A DNA stretch of 64,000 nucleotides from Carposina sasakii (taxonomy: Eukaryota > Arthropoda > Insecta > Lepidoptera > Carposinidae): contig CP053161.1 of assembly GCA_014607495.2 (NCBI GenBank), positions 12,781,115-12,845,114 of the forward strand, written 5' to 3'. This document shows, piece by piece, positions 44,866-58,477 of the stretch. Numbering within the stretch: the first letter of the stretch is position 1; each line of letters opens with the position of its first letter. The notes beneath the pieces were generated by a model that saw only the letters and a list, made by a program, of their open reading frames with translations, was not told the DNA's origin and searched no databases. The position numbers were made by a program, and so were the translations under genes.

Positions 44866-46529
44866 TTAGTTATAAAATATACATTTTAACAGCTGAATCT
44901 AATATTACTTTTGCTTGTCAACTGCCAGCAAGGCAGTATTAGAGACGAATGTCCAACTAGACCAGAGGTTTGCAAACTTATTTCGTCTAACGCCCGTTTT
45001 GAATATCAGTAGCGCACCCCATTTTTATTTCAACTTAAAAATGTCAATAGCATATTAGTTGCAATATTTTTTTTTCTGAGGCTTAACTGCCCCTTTCTAG
45101 GCCTCCAACGCCCACGAGGAGGCGTTATCGTCCACTTTGGGAAAGACTGAACTAGACACTATGGAAAATTGGAAACAGATATATTACATCGAGTAAGAAT
45201 GGCGTAAGAATTGGGCTCCTGGGATGCTATATATAACTTGTTCACTTGGTACACAACAGTACCTAATAAGGTGCTAATTAGTTCAACATCCATCTACCAA
45301 ATGAAAATCCGTGAATAATGCCGTGCTCATTAAATCTAGAACAAAAGTAAGGTCTATATTTGTCCCAGGATGCCCCTACCTAATTAGCAGAACAAATTGC
45401 CCGCACGACGGAGTTTAAATAGACCATCTGCGGGGCTGAAAACATAGTTAGCTAGGATAGTAGAGCGATTCGAGAAAAAACTATGAGACCATTTGAATGT
45501 TGTGACTGTAGGTTGATTAAGTAGGTATCTTATGAAATAGACCACAAATATAGAAAGTAATATACGTTGTACATGCTTGCTTATCGAAAAAATTATCTCA
45601 TTTCAAAGCAAAACAGCAGGCTGATTACGTTTCTTGTACTTATAAGCAAAGCTTGTGTCATACAATTTTTGCTATCGCATTGCTTTTGCTAGATATGAGA
45701 TACAGGGGCAGGTTTGCAGTAGCAAACATTGAAATAATTTGATATAAGAAGCACGCAATGAAAAGCACAGGTATGGTGCAATCTTTAGTACCCCTATTTT
45801 CTTCTTTGGGTATACCTGGCAGGATGTTCTACTGTATTTATTTTACTATGTTACGACTTACAAAGACAGTTAATTCAGTAGTTAATTAGGATTTGTAGAT
45901 ATAAACCGGGCTGGACTCCGTCGGTATTTGAATATTATCACTCTTTTAAATTTTTCTCAGTGTTCAAATAACATAATTACCCAATATCCATCGTACTGTT
46001 GCTTAGTATTCACAACACATGACCCCAGAGATCTTACTGATTTTAGTGTAAGACTTGGTCAGTGCCTTACAAAATTACTAAATACTGAACAAGTACCATT
46101 GTTTTAAGTTATACGACAGGTTATTACTTTCAGGAAATGCATTTTTAATCAGAATTTCTCCTGCAAAAATTTTCAGTGGTTTTTGCCTCAAAATCATGGT
46201 CTGAAGTCGCCATATCAATATTTGCCTGGCTGTCATTTCCACACAAAAAAAAAATATTCCTGCCCTATTCGCTTTCAATTGGGGTCGACGGAATATGTGC
46301 TCTTCTTCCATTCATCCCTATTATCTGTAATCTTGCTACACACTCCCAGTAGACGCAGTCCATCATCATCCATCCATCAACATCTTAGTTCTTTCTTTAT
46401 TTACTATTATTTATCCACATGTTCTCATTTATCCACATTCATGCCCAACGCTCTCTGTATAATATGCCTTTTATCTTGCACTTTTTATGTCCGTATCAAG
46501 ACAAGATAAGTATTCGGAAGGAGGGCAGC

Positions 46530-46703
46530 AGCGTCTACCGTGTTGACAACATAGTCCAAAATACAAACCGCGGTCACCAACCCGCCTGCCCAGCGTGGTG
46601 ACTATGGGCAAATACCCCTCTGTGGCAGTAGCCTTGTGGCGTGTCCTGGGGGAGGCCTACGTCCAGCAGTGGACTGTAATAGGCTGATGATGATGATGAT
46701 GAT
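46530..46703 (+). repeat. Repeat family A, copy 5, truncated
   Basis: Plus orientation, ends GGCTGATGATGATGATGATG. The 5' part is missing. Confidence 0.75.
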
Positions 46704-47639
46704 CAAGACAAATGGTTACTTTGTAGCTTCGAAGCAAAGTTCCTTATACTTCAATTGGTAAATATCACATTAAGTCCAATGTGTAAACTATAAATTAACA
46801 AATCAAATCACCTCGAAATCTCATTCAAAGGTAGCCCTTCCCCCGAGGTAATACAATTAAAGTTAGCTGTAAGTAGTTTAATTCCACATGGCTAGTGGCA
46901 GAAGTAATGGCCCAGTTTAGGGTCTTGGAGGCCTTTGGGGCATTTGGGGCCCGTTAGACCGGCCGGGCGGAGTGGACGCGTGAGAATTAATGGCTGCAAG
47001 TTCGTAAGAGGTATAAGGATGCTGGAAGCGATAGATTAGTTTGTAATGTGGCTTTTAACTGTATTTTATTGCTTTTTTAAGATTTATTAATCACTAGCGG
47101 CCGCCCTCGATTTCATCCGCGTGAGGGGACATTGCATCCGTGCGAAGCCGGGGTGGATCCCTAGTTATACATATAACCTTCCCTAAAAATAGTTCAACTT
47201 TTATAATAATACTTAGTAATATCCTAAGGGTCCTTTGCATCAGAGATGTACACTCTCTATGCTACTCGCATATCAGCTACTCGTATACTGCGAGAATCTA
47301 TGTACAGTCTAAGCCATGCTAGGGGAGTCCTATGTGATCGTTTTCACTGATTAACAGTGTTTACTTGACTAAATAATTTCTATTTCTGAACTGAACAAGC
47401 GAGAAAAAATTTCATTAGTTCAGTCAACTGAACAAACAATAAACTTAATCTCACTAGTCCAGTCAACTGAAGTGAACAACTGAACTAGTTGCGAATAGAA
47501 GATGTTTATTATTCATGATTCATATTTCAATCACAATAGACGTTTCAAAAATGATTGTTACTAAAAAAACATAGTAAAGTATGTTCATCAAAGTTCATTA
47601 ATTTTTATATGTTCGTTCATTTAAAAAATATATATATAT

Positions 47640-47830
47640 ATTATTGCCAAGGAGATCTCACAACAACGTTTAGAATAGCGGGGTCTGATGTTAATGATCA
47701 CAAGGTAACAAGTTGCTTCCTCATCGCCTGAAAGAACGCCCCTAAATATCTTAGTCGACTCTTGCGACGTGCATGGAAGGAGATGCAGATGATGTATTCT
47801 AGTGAATCCCTACATCAGTACAGGAATTTT
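47640..47830. repeat. Repeat family G representative
   Basis: Contains AAGGAGATCTCACAACAACG, TTAGAATAGCGG and CATCGCCTGAAAGAACG. Related pieces occur near 580-690, 930-1160, 14205-14345, 15040-15260, 16735-16800, 33080-33260, 50550-50640 and 60850-60970. Class not known. Confidence 0.5.
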
Positions 47831-48349
47831 TATTATTTCATTTAACTGCATTACCATTGTAGATATAAAAAATTGACAAATCTAGACAAAATACCATATA
47901 TCTCTGTTCTAGACCATTTGTCCAGGAATTCACTAAAGAGTTTTTGCAATTGAGAAAATTAGGTCACATTCGCTCGCAGTGACTGCGCGTTTTACATAAC
48001 TTCGTTTCAGTAATCAACCCTGATAAGCGCTAGTATCTATGTAAATCTAATATTACTTCGCACATTTTTGTTTAGTTCCATAAAAATCTGTGGGACTTCG
48101 TTGAACGCACGTATTCAGTAGGGGTGAGTTAAGTTAAGGATTTGTCATCTTTTTGTAGGTTTTATTTCTTTATCAATTGAGGTCAATGAACGCGGAAGAA
48201 AATAAATAATTTACTAGCGGCCGCTGGGTATACTTCCCGTTATTTCCTGATCCCCGTGGGAATTTCGGAATATCCCTTTTTAGTGTACCTTACAAAAGGA
48301 AGACACAGTCCAGATATTACGTTTCTAGCTTCAATACCTACCTGGTCGT

Positions 48350-48706
48350 CAACGTTCCCGAAAACTACAGAATCTCCTCATCATCACGATCATTTTCCTC
48401 CATTGAAGCATACCTGGGAAGTGTCTGGTTTCCAAAATATTAGGGTCCAAAGTTGAGTAAATAGACTGCGTTTTTCTGCATAAATGCACATTGACGCGTG
48501 TAGCAAGATTTTTTCACAAGAAATAATTAATATGTGTCTACGAAAAAATTAGCTACTGGACACTATAAATTTCATCCGATCAAGTAAATATATATACATT
48601 TTTTTAAATTACATCGTTTCCCAGCATTTTTTTTGGCATAAACTTACTTTATTTGATGTATAGAGTACGTACCCTTCGTTAAGGGTGGCAACGAAAAAAC
48701 ATCCTG
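48350..48706. mobile_element. MITE family E, copy 2
   Basis: Same orientation as copy 1. Shares GTCAACGTTCCCGAAAACTA and GGTCCAAAGTTGAGTAAATA and ends GAAAAAACATCCTG; the outermost left end is missing. Confidence 0.7.
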
Positions 48707-48777
48707 TATAGTAGTTTTGTCTCGGTGTTAATGAATAATTCAGGTCATGTTACTTTATGTAATGAATGTACCTACAT

Positions 48778-49170
48778 TAGGGTTGCCAACCGTCCTGTTT
48801 TCCCAGGACATGTCCTGCTTTTGGGGTGTCCTGGCTGTCCTGGATGGTTTTTAAGCATCATCCTGAGTTTTAAGAGTCCTGACACATTCACTGTCGGCAG
48901 ATTTTCTAAGGGTGCCGACATCGGGTAAACGTCTAGTGCCATGACGCATATAAGCGTCAGCGGCACCTCTAGGAAGCCTAAAAGACGCAAATACGTAGTC
49001 GCCGGCACTGAATGTGTTAAAGACCTATGTTTTGAAATTCGCACGCCACTAACTCCCTCCAATCGTATTGTCACTGGACTCGCACATCTAATCCTGGCTT
49101 TAATTCGAAACGTCCTGGTTTTTCTTCTTCAAATCCTGGTTTTCAAAGTTTTGAGATAGTAACCCTATCC
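48778..49170. mobile_element. Transposable element with a nested MITE
   Basis: The outer element starts TAGGGTTGCCAACCG and ends AGTAACCCTA. Inside, at about 48885-49020, a second unit is bounded by ACACATTCACTGTCGGC and GCCGGCACTGAATGTGTT, inverted copies with two differences. Confidence 0.55.
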
Positions 49171-49399
49171 TACGTGGTGCATACATAACCTACCAGTCTT
49201 CCCATTACGTTTCTTGGAAAAGCTATGCGAAAACAAAACTTGTTTAATTTTCGCTGACCGCTTATAAGAATTTTGCCATAGCACAGAAAATTTTATAGTT
49301 TTCTGAGAATTGTTTGTCTCGGTGACCCGTGACCATTATTTGTCTGGTTTCTGTATATTTACATAGATATATGACGAAGATGAGGCAAAGGGTAGGCGA

Positions 49400-49870
49400 T
49401 CCGTTAGGGTCAGGAATGGTCCCGATCTCCAAAATAAAGAATGCAGCGTGTAGTTGAGAACTTTAATTAGGTTTCACAAATACTATCATGGTATTAACAC
49501 ACAGGATTTCCAAGATTATAACGGATAACGTAGAAGCGCGGCAAGTATACGACGGCTGATCGATACTAGTGTATAGCTCGACAGTTGCAACTAGCTATGG
49601 GCGCTATGTAACGTAGATAGTTACTAAACTATCTACTTAGCTCAACAACGACAACGCGATTTCTAGCGAGACACAACTATCTACATTTCATAACGCGCTT
49701 AATGCCAGGCAGTCTCGCAAACGCAGCTAAGCGCAAACGTATCGAAAAAATAGCGCCATTAAACTATCTACAATAGCCGTTTAGTGCGAATTAATAAAAT
49801 AATGCAAGTTCGCGAGAGTGCGAGTGAGATAAATGCTAAAGCGCGGGCGCCCGCCCGCTATTATTTCGTT
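49400..49870. other. GC-richer island with repeated AACTATCTAC motif
   Basis: GTAGATAGTT-ACTA-AACTATCTAC forms a palindrome at 49613-49636; AACTATCTAC recurs at 49675 and 49762. A GCGCGGGCGCCCGCCCGC run lies at about 49841-49858. No coding frame is supported. It could be a retroelement LTR or promoter-like sequence. Confidence 0.35.
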
Positions 49871-50044
49871 GCATTAGAAAATAGTCCTTCTGACCTGAAC
49901 ATAGGACCGAATGGATAATAATATATAGGAAACAGTCGAAAATTATTTTTAATTGAACTTTTGACCTTGACACCTGTGAGTGCAAGTATTCCATTTGTTT
50001 CGATATATTTTAAGTACCCCCCCGGGAAAGAGGCGTGATTATTA

Positions 50045-50080
50045 TGTATGTATATGTATGTATGTATGTATGTATGTGGG
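50045..50080. repeat. (ATGT)n microsatellite
   Basis: About eight GTAT/ATGT units. Other simple tracts: (ATT)n at 6085-6105 and (AAT)n at 58478-58497. Confidence 0.9.
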
Positions 50081-53000
50081 TGAATTTCAACAACCTCGAT
50101 TTTTGACTAATTACGCTGGCGAAATTTTATATCCACTTTCTATAACTTTTTTGTATTCGAAGTAATAGCTAAAAATATATAATATTCAGTCATATGGTAC
50201 ACATTTTTAAAAACGTATTATTTCTTGAGATATCTGCATTTAAAAATTTCAATCGCCACCGATATTATTATCAAACCACCGACATTGTTAATCTCTCCAC
50301 TGAAATTTATTACAACCAGCGGAATTATAAATACAGGAGAACATCATACGAATTACCTATTTATTTATTTTATAAGAACTTGAAAACTTTAGATTTTTCC
50401 TTTATTAGTTGGTAATAATGTTTATCATCATGATTATAGCTTAGAAACTATGATAACAAATTTAAGGAACACGTTAACAGTTAGGGGAATATTTTATTAC
50501 ATACTTTAAAATGCTTCCTAGTGACTTTTTTCTTAGCATAAAACGTAGTGGCCATGGTATCTCCTTTAAGATCTCGCAGTTCTGACTACACCATTTCAGG
50601 AACCTAGCCGTATTTATTTATATGTAACTACGTAAAAATCTTCGAAAACCAGAAATAAGGATCATTTCTTTTTCCGGAAATTCAGTGTCGGAGATATGAC
50701 ATTTTATGATTTTTTTTAAATCTCCTTTTAGAGGAGTAGAATGGCATATAAGAAATAAATCACATTTTATACTTTGACCTCCCAAAAATCTATCAACATG
50801 GAATGGTCAAGCAAAATTTGTTAAATGTTTTTGCCAATTAAGCCCCTACTCTTTCAAAATAATATACTGCGTCATGCGTACCCTTTATCAAACTAAAATC
50901 CTTATTTAATAAGCTACTCAAAAAGGTGTAATTTATTATGAGAAAGCTTACTAGCAGCTGACCAATATAGGTTTCAAAAATACATTCCATGGCACTACAG
51001 CCTATAGCAGTGTGATATTGAGGCAAGTAGAATGTAGAACTCTTCTGTTATCATCAGGCGTACTTGTTCAATCTACTCGGGTTTATCGCAAAGTTACTCG
51101 GGTTTATAGTAGCAATTTTGGGTAGTTTCCTTGAGTTTGAACCGAAGGCCAAGTCATAATCAATATCACAAAACGTTGGATTGAAGTAGATAATAATTAT
51201 GTGCATGAGTACACCTACTAGGCCAGTAGAACATTCAATATATAGATATTTTTTCTGAGAACAGTCAGGACTCAGAAAAATATTACATTCTTATTGGTCA
51301 GCTATTAATATTGAGAGATGAATCTTAAGTGCCTGGAAGAACTTAGTTCATTTAGGAACGGTTCCCTTCCTATGATCTTATAACTTCTACTTGTCGATAT
51401 GTGTGCTTATACTGTCTATCGATTGACCTACAGTGCTCAGACTGCATCAGGAACACCATTAGGTATGCTAATCGCCTACCAAAAAGGAACTGGACAGTAA
51501 AAGTGCCGGCCATGTTAGTCGTTTAGACACCGAAAGATAGACGAACAGTGCAACTGGCTGGATGCTACAGAGCGGCTGCCTGGGGTAGGAGTAAGACGAG
51601 ATGGAGGTGGCGGTATGACCTCGATTCGAGTTGAACTGCATCATGAAAAGGCCTTTGGATAGCAGTAAGATTCCTATGCTATAATATATATATTATAATG
51701 TCAGTTCATCACCTTTGTATTTTTTAAATTTGACTACAAACTTAGGTTACTTGTTAAAAAAGGTTGTCGCGCCATAGGATAGCACTTTTAAAATTCTTAT
51801 TAGTCAGCTGTTGGTAAGCTTTTTCATAACTATACCTTTTGAATTAAGTTTAATTAAGTGTGCGAATTACGTGAAATCATTATTTTGAATGAATAGGAAA
51901 GAATCAGGAAAAAAAATTATAAACCTTTTGGTAATTGTACTTTGACAATGCCAAGTTGATGTCTGTTGTTTTGTCTCCAATGATTATTTATTTATCTAGT
52001 TGAATTACTGAAATATACACGTATTTTAGTTTTTTTTATGCATTTCCATTTAATAATAAGGTGATTTTAAAAACATTACAAAATGGGGCATAACCCTGAA
52101 GCCGTAATTTTTTTAATGGGTCTTCCTACCCATGAAGGTAGAAAATGGGCTGTATTTTACATCTCAATAGAAATAATACCCGTTTTCCAGTCATCCTGTA
52201 TACAAAAAGACAAAATATCAATTACGGTGACATTATTATATTACGGTGGCCCTCTTTTTTGCCACCGGAGCCACTGGAGTTGCGACACCGTACTTAGAAT
52301 TAAGTAACAAATTTCAAATTATAACGGACACTATTATTTTAATTGTAATAATTCATTTGCAATTACGTCGATACATCTAATCTTTAATCATCTGTAAAAT
52401 TTCTTTTTAAACAGCCTTTTAGTTTTTTAAATACACATGACACCGTTATATGATAAATTTGTATTCCTGCGCCACTGCAGGTTATACTTACGTTTTTGTC
52501 GGGAAAACTGTTCAGTGTATCAAACATCCTTGTACTTGGTATACGATGGCTTGACAGAGCAGTGCGGGGAAAGATAGCTTAGCATCTATCTCATTCATTA
52601 TGATGAAATAGTGTAATGTTCAAAATGCGCCAGCGTTATTGACTTTTTCCGCGGGACATTTTTAAAAAGCTGTTACAGGTACTACCGGGTTAAGTTAAAT
52701 TACTGCTAATGGTGTAAATATTAGTGTTATTTAATGTATTTTTAAAATATGTATGTATTCTGTTAAATTAATTCACCCGAAAATTTAAATGGCCAAATTT
52801 ATTTTTGCAAATGAATTGGGGACATAGCACCGCAATTAGATTTAGAGCCTTCGATAATTTTTTTAATGCGTAAACAAATAGATTTTGGTCTTAAGTTTTA
52901 AACGTTAGTCTAGATCACTGTCTGAACTTAATGAAAAAAAATTAATAAATGTGCATTTTGCACTTTCCACTACGATTTTCATCCACGCCGCGCTAAAAAC

Positions 53001-54760
53001 GTACCTGGGAAATTCACCCATGTATGTATTCTAAGTATTTTATATCGGTCAGTTATTTTGCAAATACGTACGTATAAGTTGCAACGAGCACGTTATTATT
53101 TATAACTAATAATAATTAAGCAATAACATTAAACTCCACAACTTCTCGGTAAGCGCTTTTGAAAAATAGATACTTGTAAAAATAGATAGTTTTCATAACG
53201 TTGTCCGCTACCAACAAACGGTTTAGTTATGTTGCCGAAAAAAGCCATAACGACACACCTCTAGTTGCAACAAGAATAATCCACAGCTCAATTCAACCGA
53301 CCATGTAGCCGTTGTAAAACTACCGTGGTGCTATCGCAGCACCACATATATTCATCATATCAATGTTTGCACCTACCAGAATTCGAACCCAGGACCTATC
53401 GTGTCGCAGGCAGGGTCACTACCTACCAATCGGTCGTCTATAAAATAATTGTGTAACTAGGCCCTAAGTTCAAATCCACCGTGAATGTGCAAACATGTGT
53501 AATGGCCTGTGACAGCGCAGCACACTCCACTCACTGTCGCGTAGTTCGGTTATGTATTATTCACAAGCTCTATATTTTCTCGACAAGTCTAGAAGGTGAA
53601 AAGTAGAACGGAACAGGCAGAATACAAATAGTGAAGCTGTTTTTCCCATTAGAGACATTTAATGCCACGTTTGTATATAGATGATAACTGTTGCTCGCGA
53701 CTTCATACGCGAGGACTGCATAAAAAACGAAATGTCAAAATTATCCGAGACAAAAATTATTTCCCGGGATAAAAAGTATCCTATGTTACTCCTAATACCT
53801 ATAAGAATATTTGTACAAAGTTTCATGATGATCGGTTGAATAGTTTTCGCGTAGGAAGCGTAACAAACATCCCTACTTTCATATTTTTCGTATTAAGTAA
53901 GGATGTGTTATATCCACTAATAAGGTTGACATCGTGGACCAATGAGTGTGATTGACACGCATCCGTGGAATACCACATCTCTTGTGTTTGAAAGGCAGCC
54001 TAAGGTCTACTTACAGCAAATGCGAAAACCTATAATTGGCATATTAGCTTAATTTTTTTACAGAACTTTGTACGTAGAACATAATTATCAAGGAAAGCCG
54101 ACGACTACGCACCCGTAGCATGCTACGGACTACGAATCTACTACGAAACTTGTGTTATAGGGGGTTACCCTACACGTTTAGTCGTTTTTGAATGTTTATT
54201 TTTATTAACTTGATTTTACGTCTACAAAAGATAATCGCTAAAACGTTACTATGCATTTTTCGTAAGGCACTAAATTTTTACAACATTTTGAGTTAAAAGA
54301 GCGGCGTTTAAACTATCTGCATCTCTGTTGAATGAACAGACCTTGCTTCATGGAACAGACACATCAAAGCTAAACCATAACCAAAAATATTTTGTTAAAC
54401 GTTGCCATTTATCACGATTGCCCTTCGTATCTTATAGTTTAAATGATGAGGGCTGATTTTTGTAACTGTCAGATACCATATTTGATGCATAAATTTTATG
54501 CTGTCTTGCTCTAAAACTTGATCAAGATAGAGATAGTATCAACTTTATCCTCGAAAAAGGCTCACTATAACGTCTCCACTACTCTCCCACCTACGGAACA
54601 TTTCAACGAAATTGTCAGCGCTTTTTAGGTGCTATTTTAGTGGCACTTAAATGTCTTATATCGTTTTATATATTTTATTGTTACACGACAAGTACTATTG
54701 TACATAGTAATTTACTCCTCTAATTCATCCGAATCAAAGGCTTATTCTTGGTTGTAGATA

Positions 54761-55146
54761 CAGGATGTTTTTTTGTGGCCACCTTTAACGAAGGGTACGT
54801 ATTCTATACATGAAATAAAGTAAGTTTATGCCAAAAAAAATGCTGGGAAAAAAAATTTTTTTTTTTTGAAAAAAAAAAAAAATTAATTCCTTGATCGTGC
54901 GAAATTTATAGTGTCTAGTGTTTATGTTAGTTTTGTTATAGACAGATATTAATTATTTTTCGTGAAAAAATTCTGCTACGCGCGTCTATGTGCATTTATG
55001 CAGAAAAACGCAGTCTATTTACTCAACTTTGGACCCTAATATTTTGGAAACCAGACACTTCCCAGGTATGCTTCCATGGAAAAAATGATCGTGATGATGA
55101 GGAGATTCCGTAGTTTTCGGGAACGTTGACGACCAAAAATCATCGA
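54761..55146. mobile_element. MITE family E, copy 3, opposite orientation
   Basis: Starts CAGGATGTTTTTTTGTGG and runs through ACGAAGGGTACGTATTCTAT to TTCGGGAACGTTGACGACC. A long poly-T/poly-A tract lies at about 54848-54882. Confidence 0.7.
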
Positions 55147-55439
55147 TACGAACTATACAGGTATAGTACTTTTATTTATAGAAAGTTAGAAAAATTTTAG
55201 GTACTAATGGAAAAGGTAATAATATTAACGTCTCGCGGGTATGTACGTAGGTAGTTAGGTACTCGATTTTTTACTTCAAATAACAGTGGATTTAATGAAT
55301 CCCAATCGATATAAAAAGTTTTGTTACCAGAAAATACTGCGTCATAAGTGCCTAAGTCATGCGTACAAAAAACAACAGTTTGTTCTTGTAATTGAGTAGC
55401 TATAACTAAATTTTAAATATGTCGGTCATATAGTTATTG

Positions 55440-55910
55440 AAGATCTGTGTGGATAGATAATGCAGATATGGAAAGGGAACGCAGGGCATTGTCGGTACGT
55501 GGCAATATGTTGGCGCGCAGGTTTGCTCGTTGCTCAGCAGAGGTAAAAATAACACCATTTAAGGCATATTGCCAGTCCCTCTATACGGGCAGCCTATGGG
55601 CTAAATTTACACTTAAGGCATAAAGTGCCCTGCGTATCCAGTACAATAATGTATTTAGGGCTTTGTTCGGGCTCCCTCGATATTGCAGTGCCTCCGGCAT
55701 ATTTGCCGATGCTGGAGTAGATGACTTCTATGCGGTAGTCCGCAAGAAGGTTGGCTCACTCATGTACAGAGTGCGAACAGCGTCCTGAGGATGGTAGGGG
55801 AGCGGTTAGACTCCGCGCTACAGGGCCGGTTCACAGAGCTGCACATGCTTCGCCCGAGCACTCGGTGAGCCTGCTCATACTACTATGCTGCCCTTAGCTA
55901 TATTAATATT
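55440..55910 (+). pseudogene. Decayed 3' fragment of a related LINE ORF2
   Basis: Translation in this stretch gives DMERERRALSVRGNMLARRF, then FKAYCQSLYTG and LPRYCSASGIFADAGVDDFY, closely matching the C-terminal part of the frame at 58580-60121 but on the opposite strand. It contains a stop and frameshifts, so it is a second, older copy of the same or a sister family. Confidence 0.75.
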
Positions 55911-56295
55911 ATTAAGTACCTTCAATTCAATTCAATTTTTGTTAATGGCCACAATTATGTCGGGCACAATGATTCCGCCAATGTCACGTAGAGATGAGAA
56001 ATCACGCAGGAGATGGTTTAAAAAAAAAATTTGACAGTAAGAGAAGGAAAAAAAATGTAATCGAAACCTTATTTTTGTACCATATTGTACCTAAAACAAA
56101 AAAGAAACACCACACTTATTTTACATACAGACGTGCACAAAACAGGTAAACAAGACATTTAATAGAATGAATTAAGTACCTTACCTATTGCTCATTTACT
56201 AACATAGTTTATAAGTCAATCATCATACTAATATAACTATGGACTTGGTCTGAAAATAAATTATTTTTATGATTTTTATTTTTTTTATAACTGCA

Positions 56296-56562
56296 GTGTG
56301 GCCGCGTAGTGCCGGCAGAGTAGAATTCGTAACACCCCATGTCTGCCCGTGGGTATCGTACGAGGCGATTAAGGGTTCCGGGAGGTGGGCAGCCGCGCCT
56401 CCCGTGTTGAAAACATTGTCCAAAATACAAACTGCGGTCACCAACCCGCCTGCCCAGCGTGGTGACTATGGGCAAATACCCCCCATGGCAGTCTTGTGGC
56501 GTACCCCGGGGGAGGCCTACGTCCAGCAGTGGAGTGCAATAGGCTGATGATGATGATGATGA
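56296..56562 (+). repeat. Repeat family A, copy 6
   Basis: Near full-length, plus orientation, from GTGGCCGCGTAGTGCCGGCA to GGCTGATGATGATGATG. Confidence 0.8.
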
Positions 56563-58164
56563 ACTGCAGTGTGATGAAGGAAATTCCATAGGAGAGGGGT
56601 TTGCTGGATGAAATCTCCTATAGGGATAAGCACGCCTTTGTACATTGTCAATGTAAAATGCTTTTCTATATAAAATGTCTGTGTATAATAAAGAGAATGT
56701 CCGAGTCGACTCTTATGACATTCACGGAAAGCAATGCAATCGATGTATTCTAGTAAGTGGCTAAGTAAAGCTTCATTTATATCAGGCTTCTAGGCTGCTT
56801 CATGCATGACCATTTTTCACACATTGTTCAAGTTTTTACTAGCAAATTATGGCACATAAATAATTGCATTAATTAATTGCTCTAAATGTGAAAAAAAATC
56901 TCATATAAAAAGAGCTTTGGTACATCAAATTAATCCCAATAGCTGCAAAAACTTGCAAAAGTACTGCGTATTAAGTGCCTAAAGTAAGTAAGTATATCAC
57001 TTTGTCCAACGACCCTAAAGAACTATGTATACAGAAAATGGGGACAAAATGGCTGCGGCTCGGGCAAACGACTCACTTCACTCACCACAGTTATGTATTA
57101 TTCACAACTTGGACACATGTGAGAGGTTAATACAGGGACATATATGACGTGAACGGTCACGAATATGGCGGGTACGAACGAACGAAAAGACTATTTATGT
57201 TACGGCACCTTGGTATTGATATAGTGCCATCAAGTCTGAGTATTATGTAATATACTACAGCAATACTGTAATATTATATAAATAGTTTTTTCGTTTGTTC
57301 GTTATAAATAAATATATCATAGGTGATAATGGCACTTCTATCCTAGGGAACCATAATATGTCAGACTAGCTGTTGGTGGCGATTTGGATCGCCTATGTCT
57401 TTCTTCGTACTCCCATCTATTATGTAGGTAGCTATGCAAAGTTTCAAGAATATTGGTTCAGTAAATGGAACGTGAACAAACTTACTTTCGTGGTTATGAT
57501 AAAAATAGTTGGGGTATAATATGTAGCGGTTGTGAAGGTATATTTCACATGGCGACACCGTATAAATGCTGACTTTTTGCTATTGTACGACGCACCGCTA
57601 TCGTAGTACGAGTAAACTGCATATCATTCCAAATGTAGAACACTGTATTCACCCGAAACATGTTATTTGTTTATTAAACTTCACTTCATCATAAAAAGTT
57701 TGATTCAAAAATAGAAATCAATTGAATCAGTCGCAAAGTCGTGTTGTTAACCATTCTCAAGTTACAAAATTAGGGGACGGATCGGACAACGGACAAATAC
57801 ACAAGTGGACCCGCCTTTAGGTGTACCGTTCTACTAAGTGCGGTGTTTTGTGCAAATTACTGTACTTGTTTTTAGTTACCGTCTATTGTTTTTGTCGGCA
57901 CCCTAATTTGTTTGTGTAATCTAATTGGCTTGCTAAGTTAGAGGAAATCACGGTTCTGGAGTATTTAATTGAGATGTCGGAATAAAGCGTAATTTCCTGG
58001 TTTAGCGATGTCATATTTGGTTTTAAAAATTGAAATTTTACGTTGGTAAATAATCGTCATATTTTTGTTAAATATATGTAAGTAACTATGGCATAATAAC
58101 TCCGCACATAGCATAAACTTAACCTTATATTCAACGAATGTAATATCATAAAATAATTATGTCA

Positions 58165-58435
58165 TGGTGCGCCGCGTGGTGCCAGCAGAGTAGAATTCGT
58201 ACCACCCCATGTCTGCCCGTGGGTATCGTACGAGGCGATTAAGGGTTTCCGGGTGGGTAGTAGCGCCTCCCGTGTTCGGAACATAGTCCAAAATACAATC
58301 TGCGGTCACCAACCCGCCTGCTCAGCGTGGTGACTATGGGCATAAATACCCCTTATGGGAGTCTTGTGGCGTGCCTTGGGGGAGGCCTACGACCAGCAGT
58401 GGACTGCAATAGGCTGATGATGATGATGATGATGA
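58165..58435 (+). repeat. Repeat family A, copy 7
   Basis: Near full-length, plus orientation, from GTGCGCCGCGTGGTGCCAGC to (GAT)n. It ends about 40 bp before the LINE tail at 58478. Confidence 0.8.
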
Positions 58436-58477
58436 ATTATCTCACAGATATTCGAGACTTCTTCCACCTTTGTGAGT

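Larger units (their letters stand above)
43230..58164. other. Intergenic region without a supported host gene
   Basis: Scanned on both strands; only the listed mobile elements, a LINE pseudogene and simple repeats were recognisable. Stretches with nothing identified include 44870-46500, 51000-53340 and 56700-58160. Confidence 0.5.

Noticed and set aside
50045..50080. CRISPR-like short repeats
   Set aside because: It is a simple ATGT microsatellite in an animal genome; there are no spacers.
52083..52307. 74-codon frame starting MGHNPEAVIF
   Set aside because: No motif or neighbour support; likely chance or old repeat.
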